In this document: positions 56,201 through 64,000 of the stretch, in pieces
Layout: each line of letters starts with the position of its first letter
How positions within the stretch are numbered: position 1 is the first letter of the stretch
Source: Mercurialis annua
Lineage: Eukaryota; Streptophyta; Magnoliopsida; Malpighiales; Euphorbiaceae
NCBI RefSeq assembly: GCF_937616625.2
Contig: NC_065577.1
Span: forward strand, 4,629,001 to 4,693,000
Direction: 5' to 3'
DNA length: 64,000 bases
Notes under the pieces: model-generated
Seen by the model: the letters and a program-made list of their open reading frames with translations, nothing else
What the model was told of the DNA's origin: nothing
The model's database searches: none
Program-made: the position numbers and the translations under genes

Positions 56201-57638
56201 CCTCGATATCGAAACCCAAGGATTTAGACTCACAAATAAAACACCAAATCCATCGAAACTAAAAATGAAGATAAAGGCAACTGGGGTTAAACAAAGATCT
56301 TACTCACAAATTAAGACCATACAACAAGGTAAGACATCAATGACCACGTGAATTAATTCATCTCACGTGTTACTCCAAACGAAGAGACACAATAAAAACA
56401 ATCAAAATAGTTCAACAAACATGACATTCAGCAAAATCAGCCCAACTTACTTAAAAGACCAAAATCAAGACATGCTACAACAAGCTTGAATTTTCTTATC
56501 AAAATCAACTTGTAATTATATCATTTTATAGGAGTGCACTTCAAAATTTATTTTTGAAATTAAAAGTCAATCATAAAACTTTTCAAGTTCAAGTTTGAGC
56601 CTCATGGTTCTTTTTTTTAAAAAAAAATTCATTTTTCGGAAAAACCTCCTTTACAAGTTGATTGTTTTAAAAGTACCCAAGCATCTTAATTCGTAAAACC
56701 ATCGAGTTAGCCGAGTCATTAAAACTTCCAAGATCAACTCCTAAATTTGGGTGACCCAAGTCAAACAAAAAAAAACAACCATTTATAAAACGTATTCTAA
56801 ATATTTGTAAATCCGGAAAATGCACTGAAAACAAAATCTTAATTTTTTTAAAATAGGAAGCTCGACGTCACCCAAATAACAACATAGGACTCATCACTTA
56901 AGTGAGAAAATAATTAATCTTTAACAAACTTTTAGAAAACACATACTAGCAAATCGAGTATGAAACCAACGACACCAAAATATAAACAAACCATAACCTG
57001 GTAAAAATACAAAAGTAATATTAATTCTTCAAAACAGTATCACCTTTCAAAATAATTTTATTATAAAAATTACTGTTTTCGAATCATTAGTCAAAGAAAG
57101 TTTGAATATGAGAAAAATTATTTTACTGACAACGTAATGAAAATCACCTTTTAAGGTATCATACTCAGACTACTCATCCGACTTTTACGTCAAAACACCA
57201 GTTAGACCAAAAACGATTTTTCTTAAAAAATTACAAAACCAATACGTGGTCATCAATGTAAAGTCATAAAATGTGATACAAGATTTTACGATCAAAGAAA
57301 CAAGACTAAAGTCTAATGAAACATCATTTTTTTATAATCAATGCTCAAATATAGCAAGACAGCTATTCAACACTGAAATATTATGGCACCCTAAGTAATC
57401 ACCGAAGTGATACAATAATCCAAACACATCATCAACATTAATATAGACTGACACACAACATTCCTATAGGTGAAGGTAGAAAGTTTTAAAAATCAAAAGA
57501 TGACGTTTCAAAAGACAAGACTTGAATCCTAATTCCGCAGTAGTTCATAGGATAAGTTAACCACTTTACATGCCAAACAATTAAACATTTAACACATAAA
57601 AGGCCTTGGTTTGAAACCAAAGCTCTGATACCAAATTT
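53276..57638 (-). other. Non-coding interior of nested element
   Basis: No open frame of meaning on either strand. A faint match to the Tekay chromodomain end is seen near 53840-53900 (ACTTGCATAAATGAAACTCA beside GGTTGTTCTTCG). Segments near 53600-53650 and 56700-56770 resemble LTR text (GTCGGACGACCCAAGTC; TTAGCCGAGTCATTAAAACT). At 54165-54180 an LTR-end/purine-tract junction, TTACATTCTCCCCAAC, occurs a second time. The interior thus looks like a patchwork of decayed LTR and pol-end pieces. Confidence 0.7.
57622..57633 (-). promoter_or_regulatory. Primer-binding site of nested element
   Basis: The minus strand reads TGGTATCAGAGC five bases inside the 5' LTR, an exact initiator tRNA-Met type PBS. 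Confidence 0.95.
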
Positions 57639-60534
57639 TGTCACGACCCATTTTCATGAATCGTGACCGGCGTTAGGTTATGGGTATGGTTGTACCAAAA
57701 CCCGTAGCAAGTCTTGCGGATAACAGTTAAATATCATAAACAGCTATGTACCTGCAGAAAACCACATGCTCGGGGGAAACCGAGACTTCAGCCTAGTCTA
57801 GCAGTACATATAAACAACATATAATTTAAGTATACTTATCTCAAGAAAAACCTCCCACAGTATGGCAATATATAAAATAACATAAACACTGTAATCATGC
57901 CAAGGCAAATAAAGTAACAGTTGGACCATTCCAACAACCAATAGTCTAAAACGATAAGTATACGACTAAGACATAAATAAACTAATACTACTACTGCGGT
58001 CTAAGATTTTAAAACAGTTCGACTCTTTTATTCTGAAATAAAATAATGAACCTCCGAGAATGAAGAAACGGAGATCGACTAATGCTCAAATCATAAACCT
58101 GGAAAATTTGGGAAAACAACGGGGTCAGATTTACTGAGTAGAGTTTATATAACCATTTACATTTATTAAGTTGAAAGCCTTAAAAACGTTTAATAAAACA
58201 TTAGTTCATTGTGGATTATCAATGAAACCCTAAACCACAATTCTAAATCCATTGTCGTGTCGGTGAGACGTATCTCAAAAACCGATCCCCGACTATCACT
58301 TAATAAATAGTGAGCCCAGGAGACGTATCTTCCACCGGTGCCCTCACTAAGGTGAGATGTATCTCGAACCTACCTCAATACCATAATCATTACCGGTGCG
58401 CACGCAGTCCCGATGATGCCCATCGAGTAGCACGTTCCAAATTAAATCCACAATGCTGAAAAACAGTTCAAAAGCTGTTTATACATATACATATACAAAA
58501 TATAATATTTGCTTAATAAAGAGGTAAATAGAGATATAAACTCACTGCTTGCTATTCCACGTGAAACTTGACAAGCAATCTAACTCTGGTTCGCCTCTGA
58601 AGTACGAACAGTCGACGGGTCTAAATAAAATATTAAAATCACAATTAAAATCGGACCCTAACTCTAAAGAGTACTAGACACCACATAGGACTAGCACAAC
58701 ACAGTATCAAACCGCATTAAATAAACACTTAAGATTTACACGTATTAAAACTATAACCCAAATTATAGAAATCAAACCATAAGTTAAATATTAAATTACA
58801 ATTCTAGTAATTTATAAAACAAATTAATTTAACCCAAGTTAAAATCCATATCAGTGAGTCAGCCGAGTTATTAAAACTACCAAGTTTCTTCCCACTAATC
58901 GGGCGACCACAGTCTAACCCAAATCAAAACTTTATTTATTAAATTATAAACCCGAGTTTATAAATTAAAATACTAGATAAAATAATTATCTATTTTTAAA
59001 ATAGAATTCAATAACTTCAAATTCAAGTAACCTAAGTTACAACTAAAACTTAACCATTTTAAGTTTAATAAAGTTTAGGGATTAAACTGTACTTTAGCCA
59101 ATTTGATTTTCGAAATCAAATTTAATTACTCGTTTTCAATTTTACTAAATTATAAATCAAATAAAAGTCCAAAAGTTATCCTATTGATAAAAACTTAACT
59201 TAAATAAGTCTTTTAAAAACTTTAGGAGCTAAATGGTAAATTAGCCAAAATAACATATAAATCAAAATTAAATATAATTACCCGAGTAATTATATTAATT
59301 TAGATTATAAAATAATTATCGTTTTCAAGTTGTCTATTTAAAATCGAAACGGAATCCAAACGTTAAAAACAAACAACTATAATTCAATTGGTGTAATCTA
59401 ACAATTTGGTGACTAATGTGGCCATTTGGCCATCTCCTTCAATTTCAAAACTCATCCCCGCCCAAGTCAGGAACAGATTACAATCTTATAACTACAAGCC
59501 ATGTTCAACAATTTTTAGGTTTAAAAACTATAAAATCTAATCATAGATTTAACCTAAGTATGATTTCTTTAATAATCCCAAATAATAACAACGGCACATC
59601 ACATAGGCATTGATTAAGAACAAGAAACATCAAAGAAACCATTCACGGCGGCAATCGAGCATTCGATAAACGGGGAATCGAAACGATAGGAATACGACGA
59701 ACAATTACACTTATTAATTGAATGTTCATTCTTCTTATCATAGGTAACAAGAAATTGATCTAAGGCAGCCGAATCAAAACCAAAGAAAACGGCAGTAACA
59801 CGCAAAACATGTCGAAATCGAAACGGCGAGAAAACGAGCAACCTATACGTACCTAAATAAATTCTGAAACGTAGCGATGATAGAGCTCGCTGAGTTGGTG
59901 CGGATCGACGAAAAACAATCGAATTACAACTAATACAACAAGAAGGAATTTAAGAACCGTATTCGACGATATCGTACTTTAAACGAAGAAACAAAGAAGA
60001 GTAATGAACACATACCAGATTGGAACGAACGGAAAGGATGATGATGGAGTTTCAGATTCGTTTAGAGGAATGGCGGCTGGGTTTGATTAAAAGTGAAGAA
60101 AACTTTAGGTTTCGAATTAAGAATCGTGAGCCAGAAGGTTAATATATTGGAGAGGAAAAGAAGAATACTGCTGCAGATTTAAGATAGCTTATATAGCAAT
60201 TGTATGGCCTTTTTCTTATTTTAAAAGCATGGGCTTATCATCTTATTGAAACAAGTGGGCTATATCACGTGGATTGAAAGAAAGAAACAAAGGTAATGCA
60301 TGGAAATGCATGGATATTTATATATATTTTTCTTTTTCTTTTTTCTTTTCTTTTGCTTAAAAAAAATAATAATAATACAAATCGAGCCCGAACGAATTAC
60401 GAACGAATCAACGAACGACTCAAATAAAATAAAATAAAAATATATAATAATAATAATAAATTTCTTAAAACTTGACGGAGTGAAAAAAATTTATAAATAA
60501 AGTAAAAAAAAAAATTAAAATACGGGATATTACA
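57639..60534 (-). repeat. 5' LTR of nested element
   Basis: Near-identical to 50377-53275. Differences noticed: GGCGTTAGGTT for GGCGCTAGGGT, CCAATAGTC for CCAATTGTC, GAAAGCC for GAAAACC, ATGCTG for ATGCCG, CTGAAG for CTAAAG, GGCTGGGTT for GGCTCAGTT, a shorter A run and GGGATATT for GGCATATT. Confidence 0.93.
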
Positions 60535-62303
60535 CTGTGCCACTCTCTAACCATGGGTCTACGCCCAATCTCAGAAATATGAGCCAAGCTGCCCGAAGAC
60601 TTGCGACTCAACGCATCGGCTACCACATTAGCCTTACCAGGATGGTACTGAATAGTACAGTCGTAGTCTTTCAGCAACTCTAACCACCTCCTCTGTCTCA
60701 AGTTCAACTCTCTCTGATCAAAGATATATTTCAGACTCTTATAATCAGTGAAAATCTCACAAGTAGCACCATACAAATAATGCCTCCAGATTTTCAGCGC
60801 AAAAACCACAGCTGCCAACTCTAAATCATGAGTAGGGTAATTCACCTCATGCTTCTTCAACTGTCTGGAAGCATAGGCAATCACCTGTCCATGTTGCATC
60901 AGAACGCAACCCAAACCAATCCGAGACGCATCACAATACACTGTGAAACCATCAATGCCAGAAGGCAATGCCAAAACCGGAGCTGTAGTCAAAATCTCCT
61001 TGAGCTTCTCAAAGCTCGCCTCGCACTTGTCAGTCCACTCAAACTTGACACCCTTCTGTGTCAGTTTAGTCAAAGGTGCAGATATTCTGGAGAAATCTTG
61101 CACGAACCGACGATAGTAGCCAGCTAAACCCAGAAAACTTCTGATCTCGGTAACTGACCTTGGCCTTTGCCAATCCATGACCGCCTCAATCTTCTTCGGA
61201 TCAACCTTGATCCCATCTTTCGACACCACGTGTCCTAGAAAGGTAACCTGATCCAACCAGAATTCACATTTTGAGAACTTAGCGTACAACTGATGCTCAC
61301 GCAACGTCTGTAGTATAGTCCTCAAATGATAAGCATGCTCCTCCTCACTCCGAGAATAGATCAAAATGTCATCAATGAAGACGATAACAAATTGATCCAA
61401 AAACGGCTTGAACACTCTGTTCATCATATCCATAAACGCTGCTGGTGCGTTCGTCAGACCAAAGGACATAACCAGAAACTCAAAATGTCCATAACGAGTC
61501 CGAAAAGCAGTCTTAGGCACATCTGCATCACGGATCCGTAGCTGATGATACCCAGACCTCAAATCAATTTTGGAAAAACACTTCGCACCCTGCAACTGGT
61601 CAAACAGATCATCGATGCGAGGAAGGGGATATCTGTTCTTGACAGTAGCCTTGTTCAACTGTCTGTAGTCGATACAGAGTCGAAAGGAACCGTCTTTCTT
61701 CTTCACAAACAGAACTGGAGCACCCCATGGAGAAGTACTCGGTCTGATGAACCCGCTATCCAACAACTCTTGTAACTGGTCCTTCAACTCCTTCAGCTCT
61801 GCAGGAGCCATCCGATACGGCGGCATCGAAATCGGAGCTGTACCAGAAACCACATCAATGCAAAACTCAATATCACGATCAGGTGGTAATCCAGGCAATT
61901 CCTCTGGAAACACATCAGTGAACTCATTCACTATCGGAACACTATGCATATCACCACTACTAGTCTCCAAATCACGAACCACAGCAAGAAAACCCTGGCA
62001 ACCCTTGCCTAACATCCGCTTCGCCTTGATGGCGGAAATCAGATTCTTAGGTGTCTCTGCCTTTTCTCCCTGAAAGGAAAAAGGTAGACCACCTGGAATC
62101 CTGAACTCGACTGACTTCCCTCGACAGTCAATAGAAGCATAATGGCGTGACAACCAGTCCATCCCCAAGATAACATCAAAAGAAAGAACGTCAAGTACAA
62201 TCAAATCAGCACATAATTCTCTACCCTGAATAACCACTGGACACGAAGGATAAACAACGTCCACTACTACACCTTCAGACATAGGTGTAGACACAGCTAG
62301 AGG
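60535..62303 (-). pseudogene. Pol 5' part: protease end, reverse transcriptase, RNase H
   Basis: Same frame as gag (62304-64000), separated from it by one TAA at 62304-62306. It contains the end of the protease domain ([11 protein letters not shown]), reverse transcriptase ([20 protein letters not shown], then [12 protein letters not shown]) and RNase H ([21 protein letters not shown]). It ends at the nested insertion after MVREWHS; residues beyond that come from the inserted LTR. The frame matches that of the integrase part at 50376, so pol was open across the site before the insertion. Without readthrough of the TAA and removal of the insert it makes no full enzyme. Confidence 0.9.
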
Positions 62304-64000
62304 TTAACTCAAAACAGATGGTGCCATACCCAATTTCCCAGCAAAACATGTAGATACAAACGAATGGGTTGCACCCGCATCAAATAACACTAAAGCATCT
62401 ATAAAAGAAATCGGAATGGTACCTTGCACCACAGCATTTGATGCACGCGCATCCTGAGGAGTAAGTGCGAACACTCTGGCCTGACCCTGCGGCTGCTGCT
62501 GCGAACTCTGCCCAGTACCATAACCGTTGGAACCTCTACCGCTGTTACCACGGCCACCAAAACCTCTGCCACCAGAACCACGGCCCCGCTGGCCACCAAA
62601 AGATGCTGCAGGTTGAGAGTACCCTTCAGACTGTGTAAACGCATGTCTCTGCTGCTGATAAGATGACTGCGCCACACTGGAGTTAGACATCTGCTGCCCA
62701 GATGTCGGACACTCCCTAGAAAAATGACCCGGCTGGCCACAAGTGAAACAACCTCCAGGAGCTAACTGGCACTGACCATAATGCCTACGTCTGCAATTCT
62801 GGCAGAACGGAATGTTCGATCCACCACTGTACCCGCGTCCTGAACCACGGTTGCTCCCACTGCTACTGGAACTGTACGGAGCACTCCTGGCACTATGCCT
62901 CCCTTTGTTGTGAGTCCGTCGACTCCCCCTGTTGGCCTGAGAAGAGCCACTGTAGTAATTCCCACTACTATGCTGTACTGGGGCCTGTTTCCCCCCACTA
63001 GGAACGTCACTCTTTCCCTTCTGATTCTGGAAAGGGTCAGAGATCGTTCCAAACTGAACCATCGAATTCTCCATCCGCCGCGCACTATCCACTAACCGAG
63101 CAAACTCCATGTTTGTCCCTATCAGCAAAGGAAGAAACTCCGAGCCTAAACCCCTAACATAACGGTCGTTCACTCGCTCTTGATCACCCTGTAGATCTGT
63201 AGCAAACCGCCCCAAACGTACAAACTCAGTAGTGTAGTCTGTCACTGATCTATCCCCCTTCTTCAAATTTAGCAGCTTTTCTCTGAAACTCTCAGTAACA
63301 GAGAAGGGTAGATAGTAACCTCTGAACCTGATCACAAAATCAGCCCAAGACAAGGTATCCATAACTGGTCTGATGTTATCGCGATACCAGTCCTTAGCTG
63401 GACCCTTCAGCGACATCTCCACAAGCATCACTAATTGACGATCAGAAGCTTGAATCCTCTGACTGTTGTACTCAAATTCCTCCAAAAAGTCAAGAGCATC
63501 CCCAGTACTATCAAAAGAAGTCGGATTCAACTTCAAGTAGGTCATCACCAACTCTCTGTCTGTTGGAATATGACCGACACCAGCAAGTCCACCAACACCA
63601 GCTACAGCACCAACCTGAGGTTGCTGTTGCTGCGCTAACTGACCCAGTATATTACACTGATTCTGCAGTAGAGCCTGATTGTTCTGCATCTCGACAACGC
63701 CAGCCAAGAAAGTAGTGAAGTCGAACGCTTGCATATTTGGTACTTGTTGCACCTCTGGTGCCTGCTGCACATTCGGTGCCTGAACACCTGCTGCACCGCG
63801 TCCTCTAGCTCCACCTCTACCAGCACCAGCTCCTCTGCCTCTACCAGCACCTCTACCTCTGCCAGCACCTCCACCTCGACCACGTCTAGCATTAGCCTGA
63901 ACTGGTGGTACGTTCTGATCGACTTCCATGGAAATCGCATCATCAGCCACAGCTTCTTGCTCTGCCGCAGCACGAGCACGAGTACGAACAACGTTGTCCA
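62304..64000 (-). CDS. Gag and protease start of Tekay-like element (partial at window edge)
   Basis: Open frame of about 565 residues running off the right edge. The minus strand at the edge reads TGGACAACGTT, so the ATG probably begins at 64001. Gly/Arg/Ala-rich N-terminus (RGRGAGAGRGGARGRG), gag core with WYRDNIRPVMDTLSW near the middle, basic Ser/Gly-rich linker, zinc knuckle CFTCGQPGHFSREC, Gln/Gly-rich stretch, then the protease active-site region LFDAGATHSFVS. The frame stops at 62304-62306, inside the protease domain. Since the downstream pol is in the same frame, the stop is either a mutation or a readthrough site; a mutation is more likely in this damaged element. Confidence 0.9.
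   Translation of the reverse strand, partial: DNVVRTRARAAAEQEAVADDAISMEVDQNVPPVQANARRGRGGGAGRGRGAGRGRGAGAGRGGARGRGAAGVQAPNVQQAPEVQQVPNMQAFDFTTFLAGVVEMQNNQALLQNQCNILGQLAQQQQPQVGAVAGVGGLAGVGHIPTDRELVMTYLKLNPTSFDSTGDALDFLEEFEYNSQRIQASDRQLVMLVEMSLKGPAKDWYRDNIRPVMDTLSWADFVIRFRGYYLPFSVTESFREKLLNLKKGDRSVTDYTTEFVRLGRFATDLQGDQERVNDRYVRGLGSEFLPLLIGTNMEFARLVDSARRMENSMVQFGTISDPFQNQKGKSDVPSGGKQAPVQHSSGNYYSGSSQANRGSRRTHNKGRHSARSAPYSSSSSGSNRGSGRGYSGGSNIPFCQNCRRRHYGQCQLAPGGCFTCGQPGHFSRECPTSGQQMSNSSVAQSSYQQQRHAFTQSEGYSQPAASFGGQRGRGSGGRGFGGRGNSGRGSNGYGTGQSSQQQPQGQARVFALTPQDARASNAVVQGTIPISFIDALVLFDAGATHSFVSTCFAGKLGMAPSVLS

Larger units (their letters stand above)
50377..60534 (-). mobile_element. Nested non-autonomous LTR retrotransposon (LARD-like)
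   Basis: A 10.2-kb element inserted in the RNase H-integrase linker of the Tekay-like pol. The target duplication CTGTG (50372-50376, 60535-60539) is intact. LTRs 50377-53275 and 57639-60534 differ at only about ten positions by eye in 2.9 kb, so insertion was recent. The PBS and polypurine tract are present, but the 4.36-kb interior has no gag or pol domain. LTR ends shared with the host element suggest it is mobilised in trans by Tekay-type proteins. Confidence 0.93.
45858..64000 (-). mobile_element. Tekay/Del-like Ty3/gypsy chromovirus, incomplete in window, split by insertion
   Basis: In order on the minus strand: gag (from the right edge), protease-RT-RNase H (to 60535), a 10.2-kb nested element (50377-60534), integrase and chromodomain (50376-48873), polypurine tract and a 2.9-kb 3' LTR (45858-48755). 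The 5' LTR lies beyond 64000. The left flank next to the LTR is GCCAT. Lesions are an in-frame stop between gag and pol, a frameshift late in integrase, and the nested insertion. Confidence 0.93.

Overview
The window looks like an AT-rich stretch of a eudicot nuclear genome. It holds plant F-box/FBA genes, Reina- and Tekay-type Ty3/gypsy chromoviruses primed by initiator tRNA-Met, a Helitron, MULE- and hAT-like TIR elements and a plant-specific lysine-rich protein gene. The species cannot be named; a rosid is only a guess. No rRNA, tRNA or CRISPR was seen.

Layout. 0-1.2 kb: a short-motif repeat and a small Helitron. 1.3-8.2 kb: an intact F-box gene, a second copy killed by two nonsense codons, and several decayed F-box relics, all on +. 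8.2-13.4 kb: a complete, very young Reina-like retrotransposon on -. 13.4-21.2 kb: further F-box flank, an intact F-box gene on -, a MULE and a hAT-like element. 21.2-25.4 kb: an AT-rich spacer with one non-F-box gene on -. 25.4-34.2 kb: the order of 1.3-21.2 kb again, inverted, with a truncated F-box copy, relics and an intact F-box gene on -. 34.3-37.6 kb: a partial extra copy of the same flank, interrupted by a 1.5-kb solo LTR. 37.6-45.9 kb: small TIR elements, a dispersed repeat and LTRs of degenerate gypsy-like elements. 45.9 kb to the right edge: a Tekay/Del-like retrotransposon on -, whose pol is split by a 10.2-kb non-autonomous LTR element.

The F-box proteins are predicted substrate receptors of SCF ubiquitin ligases: the F-box binds SKP1/ASK and the FBA domain binds the target. 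The cluster shows duplication and death: three intact genes, one nonsense copy, one copy without its 5' half, and many fragments.

The main large-scale observation is that 1.3-21.2 kb and 25.4-34.2 kb form an imperfect palindrome centred near 23.3 kb, with the single-copy gene in its spacer. The main small-scale observation is that three different LTRs each carry a cluster of short palindromes with different arms but the same CG-WW-CG centre, upstream of the likely TATA box. Two perfect hairpins (6.5 and 41.6 kb) look like products of replication template switching.
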